From positions 117,154 to 181,153 of the forward strand of contig NZ_KE383853.1 of the NCBI RefSeq assembly GCF_000422485.1: DNA of 64,000 nucleotides, in the 5' to 3' direction. Below, in pieces: positions 35,411 to 42,904 of this stretch. This DNA comes from Paenibacillus pasadenensis DSM 19293 (GTDB taxonomy: Bacteria > Bacillota > Bacilli > Paenibacillales > Paenibacillaceae). Each line of letters opens with the position of its first letter. The stretch's first letter is position 1. A program made the position numbers and the translations under genes. The notes below the pieces were generated by a model. That model did not search any database. It saw only the letters and a list, made by a program, of their open reading frames with translations, and had not been told where the DNA came from.

Positions 35411-36671
35411 CGTCCCGTTCCTCCTTGGCGGAGGAGCCGCTGGCACCGAAGGGTTCGCCGCCAGCGCGCTCCCACTTGTCGCTCCGCCGCAGCTCCGCCG
35501 TCGTGCGCCGAAGCATCGCCGCGCCGTCCGGCCCCGCCTCGTAGCGGTAAAGCGGCTCCAGCCGAATCTCCCCGCCCTCGATGCCGGCCAGCTGGGAAAT
35601 CTCCAGCACCTTGCGCGAATGGTCGCGCATCCTCGACAGATGCACGATGACGTCCACCGCCGACAAAATCTGCTGGCGGATGGCCGCTACCGGAAGCTCC
35701 GCCGCCGCAAGCACCATCGTCTCGAGTCGGCTGAGCATGTCCTTGGCGCTGTTCGCGTGGCCGGAGCTCATTGAACCGTCATGGCCGGTATTCATCGCCG
35801 CCAGCATGTCCGCCGCCTCCTCGCCCCGCACCTCGCCGACGATGATCCGATTCGGACGCATCCGCAGCGAAGCACGGATGAGCTGACGCATCGGCAGCGC
35901 GCCCTTGCCCTCGGTGTTGGCGTTGCGCGTCTCGAGGCGCACGAGATTCGGCACCTGCAGCTGCAGCTCGGCGGAATCCTCGATCGTGACGACTCGTTCC
36001 TCGTCCGGGATGGAGCGGGACAGCGCGTTGAGGAAGGTCGTCTTGCCGCTGCCGGTGCCTCCGCTAATGAAGATGTTGAACCCCGCGCGCACGAGCGTGC
36101 GCAGAAATCCGGCCGCGTCTTCCGTGAGGCAGCCGCAGGCGACGAGTCCGTCCATCAGCAGCGGCCGCTTCGGAAATTTGCGGATCGTCACGACCGGTCC
36201 CGACAACGACGCCGGCGGAAGGACGATGTGCACCCGCGACCCGTCGGCGAGCCGCGCGTCTACGATCGGCGACGATTCGTTGACGACGCGGTTGACCTGA
36301 GCCACGATCGCCTGGATCAGGTCCTCCAGCCTCTCCCGGCTCTCGAACTGTTCGCGGAGCGGCTCGACGCGGCCCGCTCGCTCCGCGAACAGCTGACGAT
36401 GCCCGTTGATCATGATTTCCGTGATTGAATCGTCCTTGAGCAGCGGCTCCAGCACATCCAAGCCGCGGAACGAATGGAAAAGCTGCCGCACGAGCCGCAG
36501 CCGCTCGCTGGAAACGAGGCGGACGCTGCCCTCCCAGCGGTCGACGGTCCGCTCCACCGTCCGCATCAGCTCGTCGTCGCCGATCTCGCCGCCGGCATCG
36601 ATCGCGGCCCGGATCTGCTCGCGCAGGCTCGCAGCTATATGGCCTTCCGGCCTCGCCGCCTGTCCGCTCAT
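35400..36671 (-). CDS. tadA: CpaF/TadA family pilus assembly ATPase
   Basis: This is a 423-residue hexameric secretion ATPase that powers Flp pilus assembly in the cytoplasm. It has an N-terminal domain with ITEIMINGHRQLFAE and Walker A GGTGSGKT (204-211). The Asp box is VVTIEDSAELQL, Walker B is RIIVGEVRGEEA, and the His box is NTGHDGSMSSGHANS. Start overlaps the CpaE-like gene stop by four bases (ATGA). Length and motifs fit CpaF exactly. Confidence 0.95.
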   Translation of the reverse strand: MSGQAARPEGHIAASLREQIRAAIDAGGEIGDDELMRTVERTVDRWEGSVRLVSSERLRLVRQLFHSFRGLDVLEPLLKDDSITEIMINGHRQLFAERAGRVEPLREQFESRERLEDLIQAIVAQVNRVVNESSPIVDARLADGSRVHIVLPPASLSGPVVTIRKFPKRPLLMDGLVACGCLTEDAAGFLRTLVRAGFNIFISGGTGSGKTTFLNALSRSIPDEERVVTIEDSAELQLQVPNLVRLETRNANTEGKGALPMRQLIRASLRMRPNRIIVGEVRGEEAADMLAAMNTGHDGSMSSGHANSAKDMLSRLETMVLAAAELPVAAIRQQILSAVDVIVHLSRMRDHSRKVLEISQLAGIEGGEIRLEPLYRYEAGPDGAAMLRRTTAELRRSDKWERAGGEPFGASGSSAKEERDDGD

Positions 36672-37795
36672 GGCCGCACGCTCCTCTGAGCCGCGCAGCC
36701 GAGACGCTCCAGCAGCTCCCCTGCCGCCCGAATGTAAGCCGGCGAGGCCGATTCGGCGAAGCCGATGCCCGGATCGTAAGGAAGCTCCGCCGCATAGGGC
36801 GGCAGCGGATCGTCGTCGTCCCTGACCTCTTCCTCCTCCGTCAGCGCCCGCGGCCTGACCCGGCTCCGGACGCGAAGCATCCTGCTGCGCGCGGCGGCGG
36901 CCGCAGCAGGATGCCGCGCCGCGACGGCCTCGAACGCCAGCCGGGACTTGCGCCTGGCGGCGGGCGAAGGCTCAGAGAGCCAAACGACTGCGTCGCTCCG
37001 CTCCAGCACCGCTGCCGCCGCTTCGTCCAGCAAGCTGTCCATATCGGCGACGATGAGCTCGTACATGCCGCTGCCCGCCACCGCCTCCAGCAGGCGCGCG
37101 GCATCATCGCCGGTCATCGACTGCCGCTCCTCGGGACTCGGCGCCTCGCCGATGTAGTCCGTTCCCATTCGCCGGCTGTATCGGCGCACGCCCGCCAGCT
37201 GGGCGGGAAAGTCCGGCTTGTCCGCCTTGAGCGCGTACAGCAGCGCCTCGATCCCCTCCTCCGCGGGCTCTCCCGGCTCACGCAGCTGCAGCCCGGAGGC
37301 GTCGAAGCGCTCCAGATTTAGATACAGCGCGCGATGCCCGCGCTCTCCGGCCAACCGCGCCAGCCAGAGCGAGCAGGTCGTCTTGCCCGCCCCTCCGGCC
37401 GGATCGCAGACGGCGATCACGGATGCCCGCCCGCCTCCTCCGCCCTGCAGCCGGACTGCGCCTCTGCCCGCATGCAGCGCCTCGATGGCGGCCAGCAGCT
37501 CCGGCATCGGCTGGTACTGGAGCAGCTCGGGCAATCCGCCGCCTTCGCCGCGGCGCCGGACGAATGCCGCGGCCGGAATGCCGGCAGGAAGCTCGCCCGC
37601 CTGCTCCAGCAGCGACGGCTGGGCCAGCACCAGATGGACGGCATAGCCTCCTTTCAAATAATGGCGCAGCGAATCGCCGGTCGTGCAAGCCGTCATTCGC
37701 CACCGGCTCCCGAACGGCGATTCCCTCACGCCGGCCGCCAGCCTCCGCATGTATTCCGATTCTGCCGCCGCGACGACAAGCTCAAGCCTGGCCAT
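36668..37795 (-). CDS. CpaE/TadZ-like P-loop ATPase, first gene of the Tad operon
   Basis: This 375-residue protein has an N-terminal receiver-like region (about 1-115) and a ParA/MinD-type domain. Its deviant Walker A is DPAGGAGKTT (131-140), and a switch-like IVADMDSLLDEA follows. CpaE/TadZ proteins position the pilus machinery at the pole or membrane. The C-terminal 60 residues are acidic (EEEEVRDDDD) and unassigned. The ATG at 37795 has GGGAGG ten bases upstream. It follows directly after the leader terminator. Confidence 0.8.
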   Translation of the reverse strand: MARLELVVAAAESEYMRRLAAGVRESPFGSRWRMTACTTGDSLRHYLKGGYAVHLVLAQPSLLEQAGELPAGIPAAAFVRRRGEGGGLPELLQYQPMPELLAAIEALHAGRGAVRLQGGGGGRASVIAVCDPAGGAGKTTCSLWLARLAGERGHRALYLNLERFDASGLQLREPGEPAEEGIEALLYALKADKPDFPAQLAGVRRYSRRMGTDYIGEAPSPEERQSMTGDDAARLLEAVAGSGMYELIVADMDSLLDEAAAAVLERSDAVVWLSEPSPAARRKSRLAFEAVAARHPAAAAAARSRMLRVRSRVRPRALTEEEEVRDDDDPLPPYAAELPYDPGIGFAESASPAYIRAAGELLERLGCAAQRSVRP

Positions 37796-37818
37796 CAGGC
37801 CGATCCCTCCCTGGACGC

Positions 37819-37864
37819 GAAAAAGCACCGCAAACAAGCAGATGTTCTGCTCGTTTGCGGTGCT
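37819..37864 (-). terminator. Leader terminator (putative attenuator) of the Tad operon
   Basis: On the minus strand a perfect 12-bp stem (AGCACCGCAAAC and complement) continues into a further seven pairs around an ACA loop and ends in five T residues. It lies downstream of the Tad promoter and ends 24 bases before the first start codon. An alternative small hairpin TTGCGG/CCGCAA (37855-37871) would use part of the terminator arm, as an antiterminator does. Confidence 0.8.
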
Positions 37865-37894
37865 TCCGCAAGGTCATTCGATTGAATTGAGTCG

Positions 37895-37924
37895 ACTATA
37901 GCATGGCCCGGAAGAGGCGGTCAA
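37895..37924 (-). promoter_or_regulatory. Sigma-A promoter of the Tad operon
   Basis: On the minus strand, TTGACC (37919-37924) and TATAGT (37895-37900) are separated by 18 bases. The transcript would start near 37888 and run about 25 bases before the leader hairpin. Confidence 0.7.
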
Positions 37925-38007
37925 GCCTCATTTCTGGAATAAATGCCCTTTTTCCGAAAGGGACGTTAGGGAGATATCGACATCCAGAATCTGCTCTAGC
38001 GGCCGGA

Positions 38008-38667
38008 TCAGCCCTTGGCCAAGGACGCCTGCATTTTGTTCCAATCGGCCGTGAAGCGCTCGATGCCGATGTCGGTGAGCGGGTGCTTCCAAAGCGTCGG
38101 CAGGAGCGAGCCCGGAATCGTGGCGATATGAGCGCCGGCGAGAGCCGCCTCCTTGACATGCTCCAGGCTGCGGATGCTGGCGACGATGATCTCCGTCTGG
38201 AAGCCGTAGATCTTGATGATGGCAGACAGATCGCGCACGAGATCCATGCCGGTCATGCCGATGTCGTCCAGACGGCCGACGAACGGACTGATGAACGTCG
38301 CGCCCGCTTTTGCGGCCATCAGGCCCTGGGCGACGGAGAAGACAAGCGTCACGTTCGTCTTGATGCCCTTCTGCGCGAGCGCGTGGGTGACGTACAGGCC
38401 GTCTTCGGTGAGCGGCACCTTGATGACGACGTTGGGCGCCCATTCGGCGATCTCGAGCGCTTCCTTGAGCATTTCGTCGCTGGTCGATCCGGTCACCTCG
38501 GCGCTTACTGGACCCGGCACGATCCGGCAGATTTCCTGCACGACTTCCTTGAAGACGCGGCCTTCCTTGGCGACGAGCGTCGGATTCGTCGTCACGCCGT
38601 CCACCAGGCCCAGCTTGGCGACGCGCTTGATTTCCTCTACATTGGCGGTATCCAGAAAGAATTTCAT
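38008..38667 (-). CDS. fsa: Fructose-6-phosphate aldolase/transaldolase (type 3B)
   Basis: This 219-residue short transaldolase-family protein has the Schiff-base lysine K83 in NVVIKVPLT. It also carries [22 protein letters not shown] and [11 protein letters not shown]. Bacillus YwjH of this type acts as transaldolase in the pentose phosphate pathway, so it would work with the transketolase at 20-22 kb. Promoter upstream; a weak hairpin CCCTTT/AAAGGG (37947-37969) lies downstream. The ATG has GAGGAGGAG nine bases upstream. Confidence 0.92.
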   Translation of the reverse strand: MKFFLDTANVEEIKRVAKLGLVDGVTTNPTLVAKEGRVFKEVVQEICRIVPGPVSAEVTGSTSDEMLKEALEIAEWAPNVVIKVPLTEDGLYVTHALAQKGIKTNVTLVFSVAQGLMAAKAGATFISPFVGRLDDIGMTGMDLVRDLSAIIKIYGFQTEIIVASIRSLEHVKEAALAGAHIATIPGSLLPTLWKHPLTDIGIERFTADWNKMQASLAKG

Positions 38668-38729
38668 CGGCTCGCTCCTCCTCGATCATTTCCTAGGAAA
38701 TAGATTCACTTGAAGCCCTTCCTGTCGAC

Positions 38730-38758
38730 AGAATACGCTCCATGCCGACCGGTTTCAA
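38730..38758 (-). promoter_or_regulatory. Sigma-A promoter of fsa
   Basis: On the minus strand, TTGAAA (38753-38758) and TATTCT (38730-38735) are separated by 17 bases. Confidence 0.65.
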
Positions 38759-38840
38759 CCCTCTTTATGGAATCTTCATGTATCCTGGCCAAGCTTCATC
38801 CAACCTTCAGACGGCCGTCATCGCGAACTGTCGCCGAGGC

Positions 38841-40634
38841 TTATTCGGTCAGCTCGAGGAATTGCCGGATGTCGTCGCCCGTAAGCGCCACGGCGCTGCG
38901 CCAGAAATCCTCCTGCTGCAGGTTCGCGCCCAGATGCTTGAGCGCAAGCTCCTCCACCGACATGCTGCCCGTGTCGCGCAGCAGGCTGACGTACTGCTCG
39001 GCGAAGCCGGGACCGGCCTGCTTGGCGCGGGCGTACAGGCCGGCGCTGAACAGGTAGCCGAACGTATACGGGAAATTGTAGAACGGCGTGCCCGTGAAGA
39101 AGAAATGCAGCTTCGCCGCCCAGAAATGCGGATGCGCCTCGCCGATCGCGTCGCCGTAAGCCTTGCGCTGGGCCGCCTCCATCAGCTCGTTCAGGCGCTT
39201 GACCGACACCTCGCCGCTGCGGCGCTCCTCGTAGAAGCTCAGCTCGAACAGCAGGCGGGCGTGGATGTTCATGAAAAAGGCGACCGCATTCTGGATCTTC
39301 AGCTCCAGCAGCGCGATCTTCTCTTCCTTGGACTCGGCCAGCTCGAGCTGCGACTGGGCAACGATAATCTCCGCGAAGGTCGAGGCCGTCTCGGCGACGT
39401 TCATCGCGTATTGCTTGGAGAATGGAGGAAGATCTTCCATGACGTAGGAATGGTAGGAGTGGCCGAGCTCATGCGCCAGCGTGCTGACGTTGTCCACCGT
39501 GCCGGAATACGTCATGAAGATGCGCGTCTGCCCTTTGACCGGGAACGAGGCGCAGAAGCCGCCGGGACGCTTGCCGGGACGATCCTCGGCCTCGACCCAT
39601 CCTTCCTTGAGCGCCATCGCGGCGAACTCGGCGAGCTTCGGATCGAAGCGGGCGAACTGCTCCTCGATCTGCCGGCAGGCGTCGTCGTAGGAAATCTTCG
39701 TCGTGCTCGAGCCGAGCGGAGCGGTGACGTCATGCCAGTCCAGCCGCTCGACGCCGAGCAGCTTCGCCTTGCGCTCGAAGTAGCGAAGCAGGTCCTTCTT
39801 GCCTTCTTCGATCGCCGCCCACATCGCGTCCAGCGTCGCTTGCGTCATGCGGTTCATCTTGAGCGGCTCCTTGAGCACGTCGCCCCAGCCGCGCTTGTCG
39901 TACAGCTTCAGGCGGAAGCCGGCGATATGGTTGATCGTGTCGGCGCACAGCTGCGCGTGCTCGGACCATTCGCGCTCCCATTCGGCGAACGCTTCGACCC
40001 GGACGCCGCGGTCGGCGTCGGTCAGGCGGTTGAACATCTGGCCGGCGGACAGGATCTCCTCGTTGCCGTCCTTGTCCTTCGCCTTGAATTTCGCGCGGGA
40101 TACGATGGTGTTGTACAGGTTGCCCCAGGCATGATAGCCGTCCACCGCCAGATCGGCCGCAAACGCTTCCAGCTCGGGACGAAGCTTCTCGCGGGCGTTC
40201 TGACGGCGCTCGCTCAGATAAAAGCGGACCGGAGAGGACTGGACCCAGCTCTCCCAGATCGAGTCCGGCGTGCGGCTCATCAGATCGTCGAACCGGGTAA
40301 GGGCGATCGTATAGTCGGCCTCCAGCGACTGGATGCGCCCGTTGAGCGAGGCCGCTTCCTTGTCATGGACGTTGGCCGCGAGCAGGCAGCCGACGAAGCT
40401 GTCCGTCTGGCCGAGCCGAGCGGCGATCGATTGAGCGGATTCGGTCCAGCGGTCCAGCTGCTCTCCGCTTGCCCCCGGCACGCCCTCCGAGCCCGACGCA
40501 GCCGTCAGCTCCGCGTTCAGCCGGGCGATGTCGTCCGAGATTCCTTGCAGCTCCTGCTTCAGCTCGGGCGACGCGGACCCGCCAGGGTAAAAGACCTCCA
40601 GGTTCCAATTCAGCGGATAGACGGATGTTGGCAT
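38841..40634 (-). CDS. pepF: M3 family oligoendopeptidase F
   Basis: This 597-residue cytosolic zinc metallopeptidase of the thimet oligopeptidase fold has the HELGH motif at 388-392 and a downstream glutamate ligand region ETASTFAEII. It cleaves short peptides; in Bacillus PepF can degrade signalling peptides and leader peptides. The start at 40634 has GGAAGGAGAGG upstream and matches the family N-terminus (YPLNWNLEVFYPGG). A TATAAT lies on the minus strand at 40734-40739 as possible -10. No convincing terminator follows. Confidence 0.93.
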   Translation of the reverse strand: MPTSVYPLNWNLEVFYPGGSASPELKQELQGISDDIARLNAELTAASGSEGVPGASGEQLDRWTESAQSIAARLGQTDSFVGCLLAANVHDKEAASLNGRIQSLEADYTIALTRFDDLMSRTPDSIWESWVQSSPVRFYLSERRQNAREKLRPELEAFAADLAVDGYHAWGNLYNTIVSRAKFKAKDKDGNEEILSAGQMFNRLTDADRGVRVEAFAEWEREWSEHAQLCADTINHIAGFRLKLYDKRGWGDVLKEPLKMNRMTQATLDAMWAAIEEGKKDLLRYFERKAKLLGVERLDWHDVTAPLGSSTTKISYDDACRQIEEQFARFDPKLAEFAAMALKEGWVEAEDRPGKRPGGFCASFPVKGQTRIFMTYSGTVDNVSTLAHELGHSYHSYVMEDLPPFSKQYAMNVAETASTFAEIIVAQSQLELAESKEEKIALLELKIQNAVAFFMNIHARLLFELSFYEERRSGEVSVKRLNELMEAAQRKAYGDAIGEAHPHFWAAKLHFFFTGTPFYNFPYTFGYLFSAGLYARAKQAGPGFAEQYVSLLRDTGSMSVEELALKHLGANLQQEDFWRSAVALTGDDIRQFLELTE

Positions 40635-40711
40635 CGTTTCAAATCCTCTCCTTCCGGCCTCGCCGCAAGCCCGTTCTCTCGAAGGGCGGCGGCGCCGCGC
40701 GTTGCGCGGAC

Positions 40712-40741
40712 TTGTCCAGCCGTGTATGCTACCATTATAGC
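40712..40741 (+). promoter_or_regulatory. Possible promoter of the yycC-like gene pair
   Basis: TTGTCC (40712-40717) and TATAGC (40736-40741) are separated by 18 bases. The opposite strand carries TATAAT over the same bases, so divergent promoters probably overlap here. Confidence 0.4.
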
Positions 40742-40804
40742 TCGCGCCGCTCGCCATCCGCCACCGGAACGACAGCGGCGCTACTTCGGCAAGGAGGAAC
40801 CGAC

Positions 40805-41029
40805 ATGTCCAGACCGCTGCCCATATCCGCCGACACGGCCGTCAAGCTCGCCAAGCAGCTTGGCGTGCCGCTGGAGCATCTCATGCATATGCCCCGCCAT
40901 ATCCTTCTCCAAAAAATGGCCGAGCTGGCCCGCGCCGAAGGCGCCGACAGCCAGGAGAAACCCGCTGCCGCCGCAGGTCCCGAGACGGCCGGCGCCCCGT
41001 CCGAACCGGAAAAGGACGAGGACCGATGA
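40805..41029 (+). CDS. YycC-like small protein
   Basis: This 74-residue protein has a first ~45 residues (PISADTAVKLAKQLGVPLEH, then LMHMPRHILLQKMAEL) that match the YycC family of Bacillales. It looks like a small helical protein with a helix-turn-helix-like core. The C-terminal tail is low complexity (A, P, E, D). Function is unknown. The start has AAGGAGG seven bases upstream. Its TGA overlaps the next ATG, so the two are coupled. Confidence 0.85.
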   Translation: MSRPLPISADTAVKLAKQLGVPLEHLMHMPRHILLQKMAELARAEGADSQEKPAAAAGPETAGAPSEPEKDEDR

Positions 41030-41259
41030 TTCCGTTCGAATGCTCTTGGCCTTACGATGTCCAGATGAAGGATGTCCTGGCCGGCTGTCCGTTCTGCGGC
41101 CGCGACAACGTGCTGCTGCCGCTGCGCCCGTCCGACCTCAAGACGATCGCGGAAGGCGCGAAGAAGCTGCTCGTCTTTCCGTGCTGCCATAGCCGGGTCA
41201 CGGTGCTCGACGCCGACAAGGACTATCTGCTGATGGACGTCCCCGTACGCAGCCTGTAG
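41026..41259 (+). CDS. Small cysteine-motif protein coupled to YycC-like gene
   Basis: This 77-residue protein contains CPFCGR (C21 and C24 region) and a second pair PCCHS, a spacing compatible with a zinc-ribbon-like fold with a long insert. The rest (DNVLLPLRPSDLKTIAEGAK and VTVLDADKDYLLMDVP) looks like a compact beta/alpha domain. It is translated through an ATGA overlap with the YycC-like gene. I do not recognise a named family; function unknown. Confidence 0.7.
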   Translation: MIPFECSWPYDVQMKDVLAGCPFCGRDNVLLPLRPSDLKTIAEGAKKLLVFPCCHSRVTVLDADKDYLLMDVPVRSL

Positions 41260-41286
41260 CCGCAGCCCCGCCGGGGACGACAAGCC

Positions 41287-41334
41287 AAAAAAGCGTTCCC
41301 TGCGAAGAGGCTCTCTCGCGGGGAACGCTTTTTC
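41287..41334 (+). terminator. Bidirectional intrinsic terminator between convergent genes
   Basis: AAGCGTTCCC pairs with GGGAACGCTT around an inner small stem. Six A residues precede it and five T residues follow it, so it serves both strands. Confidence 0.88.
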
Positions 41335-41337
41335 GGT

Positions 41338-42057
41338 TCATGACGAGACGGCTGCGGCTCCGCCCTCGGCAGCGCCGTCGGCGATCCACTCGGGAACGGC
41401 CCCGGCCGTCTGCTCGCGGATGAACTGCCACTGGCGGCGGCTCGCCTGGATCATCGCCGCGTCCATGATGGACGGATCCTGCACGACGCGGGAAAACCAG
41501 CGCACCGCCTCGCGCGGCTCGTCCAGGCGGCGGTGCAGCTCGCCGATCAGGTACATGAGCTTGGCGTCGTTCTCCACATGCTCATGCTCGAAGACGGACT
41601 TGTACGCCTCGAGCGCATGGCGCAGGAAGCGCCGCTCCTGCTCCTCCTCGCGGCCGTAGCGGTGCAGCCAGGCGATATGATGCAGCAGGCCGGCGATGAG
41701 CCGCGCCTTCTCGCCGATCGCCTGGGCGCTCAGAAGCGCGAGCTTGTAGCAGAGCAGCGCCTGCTCCCTCGTCCTCTCGCCGCTGAAGCTCCTCGGCTTC
41801 CAGGAAGGGCCGATCTGCTCGAAATAAGCTTTTTTCTGATCATGCCTCAGCTCGCGCGAGCCGTTCTCCGTCGTCGCGTAGCCGCAGCGCGGGCAGACGC
41901 GCACGACATAAAAATCCGCGTTGACATCATGCTTGTAGTAGCAGCAAAAGTCCGTGTCGGACGAGACCGCCCGCTTGAAGCTGGAACGGACGCGGGCGGT
42001 CGGATACTCGGATTCGCAGCAGGGACAGGATACGACCGATTCATATAGCGGCTCCAT
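41338..42057 (-). CDS. DUF2225 family protein
   Basis: This 239-residue protein has an N-terminal metal-binding region with CPCC (near residue 12), a FCCY stretch and CPRCGYAT (near 55). A helical TPR-like region with repeated tyrosine/leucine helices follows (about 90-215), as in DUF2225. Function is unknown; the paired cysteines suggest zinc binding. It lies 33 bases after the globin gene in the same direction, so the two form a small operon. The end is an alanine-rich tail. Confidence 0.85.
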   Translation of the reverse strand: MEPLYESVVSCPCCESEYPTARVRSSFKRAVSSDTDFCCYYKHDVNADFYVVRVCPRCGYATTENGSRELRHDQKKAYFEQIGPSWKPRSFSGERTREQALLCYKLALLSAQAIGEKARLIAGLLHHIAWLHRYGREEEQERRFLRHALEAYKSVFEHEHVENDAKLMYLIGELHRRLDEPREAVRWFSRVVQDPSIMDAAMIQASRRQWQFIREQTAGAVPEWIADGAAEGGAAAVSS

Positions 42058-42090
42058 GCGCGAAACATCTCCTTCTCGGTTGTCGGGCTC

Positions 42091-42486
42091 TTATTCCGTA
42101 TCGTCCTGGCCGTCGCTGTTCACGAAATGGTAGGCGGGACCGGACAAGCGGTCGATGACGAAGCTTCTCAGGTCGTCCGGCATGCCGATCTCCCTCGCCG
42201 CCGCATCCATGCAGCCGAGCCACGCGGCCGCGTGTTCGGGGGTGATGCGGAACGGCAGATGGCGGGCCCTCATCATCGGATGGCCGTGCTCGTCCGAAAA
42301 CAGCGGCGGACCTCCGAAAAACTGGGTCAAGAACTGGATTTGCTTTTCCATGACCGGCGCCAGATCGTTTTGAAACAACGGGGCAAGCCGCTCGTTCTGA
42401 ACGACTTTAGGATAAAAGGCATGGACGAGCCTCGTGATCGTCTCCGCTCCGCCCATGAGCTCGTACGGACTGCTCGGTTTATTCAT
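42091..42486 (-). CDS. Truncated (2/2) hemoglobin, group II (YjbI type)
   Basis: This 131-residue heme protein has YELMGGAETITRLVHAFYPKV at the N-terminus and FFGGPPLFSDEHGHPMMRAR. The proximal histidine lies in RHLPFRITP and the group II tryptophan in AAAWLGCMD. These proteins bind oxygen or nitric oxide and help in redox or nitrosative protection. In Bacillus the homologue is next to yjbH (thioredoxin-like), which is absent here. Start at 42486 has GGAGG 11 bases upstream; an ATG at 42504 lacks a site. Confidence 0.9.
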   Translation of the reverse strand: MNKPSSPYELMGGAETITRLVHAFYPKVVQNERLAPLFQNDLAPVMEKQIQFLTQFFGGPPLFSDEHGHPMMRARHLPFRITPEHAAAWLGCMDAAAREIGMPDDLRSFVIDRLSGPAYHFVNSDGQDDTE

Positions 42487-42569
42487 CGGTAAGGAAACCT
42501 CCATTTATTAGGTCGAACGGTCTATGAGGAAAGAACTACTCCGTCACGGCTAGAAAGCGTTTTCCCATG

Positions 42570-42594
42570 AAAAAATGCCCGCATCGCGGGCATT
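42570..42594 (-). terminator. Intrinsic terminator after the 30-residue microprotein gene
   Basis: On the minus strand GAATGCCCGC pairs with GCGGGCATT around a three-base loop, followed by six T residues. It lies about 25 bases after the microprotein stop. Confidence 0.85.
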
Positions 42595-42617
42595 CGGATA
42601 AGTGGTGGGAACAAGCT

Positions 42618-42710
42618 TCAGCTTTCGTAATCTTCTTCACCGGGAGCCATGAGGGACTCGCGAATCACATACACAAAAGCGCAAACCAGAATGCCTGCGA
42701 CAACACTCAT
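42618..42710 (-). CDS. 30-residue membrane microprotein
   Basis: This short gene reads MSVVAGILVCAFVYVIRESL followed by MAPGEEDYES, with a TGA stop. It is a single short hydrophobic helix with an acidic C-terminal tail. The ATG has GGAG sites (CTTGGAG and GATGGAGA) upstream. A TACAAT promoter lies about 35 bases upstream and its own terminator lies downstream, so it forms a complete transcription unit. The family is not recognised with certainty. Confidence 0.7.
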   Translation of the reverse strand: MSVVAGILVCAFVYVIRESLMAPGEEDYES

Positions 42711-42743
42711 TCTCCATCACTCCAAGCCGTTTAGAGTAATGCT

Positions 42744-42772
42744 ATTGTACCATAAAGAAAACGGAATGCCAG
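42744..42772 (-). promoter_or_regulatory. Sigma-A promoter of the microprotein gene
   Basis: On the minus strand, CTGGCA (42767-42772) and TACAAT (42744-42749) are separated by 17 bases, about 35 bases before the ATG. Confidence 0.55.
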
Positions 42773-42827
42773 CCCTTTTTGCAAGCGTTTTCTATCTTTT
42801 TTAGATTTTTCTGACAACGGTTTGTCC

Positions 42828-42856
42828 TTCTGATTCCCGCGCTTGTCTCATACAAT
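42828..42856 (+). promoter_or_regulatory. Sigma-E-like promoter of ylbJ
   Basis: CATACAAT (42849-42856) is an exact match to the sigma-E -10 pattern CATACANT. TTCTGAT (42828-42834) lies 14 bases upstream. The same pair occurs before yunB. The homologous gene in B. subtilis is sigma-E controlled. Confidence 0.55.
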
Positions 42857-42904
42857 GGATCAAGCTTTCCTGTCCCTCATCCCATCCGAAGGAGCGCCCC
42901 GCCC

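Noticed and set aside
37819-37990. c-di-GMP riboswitch before the Tad operon
   Set aside because: The leader after the predicted start is only about 90 bases and lacks the conserved GEMM core.
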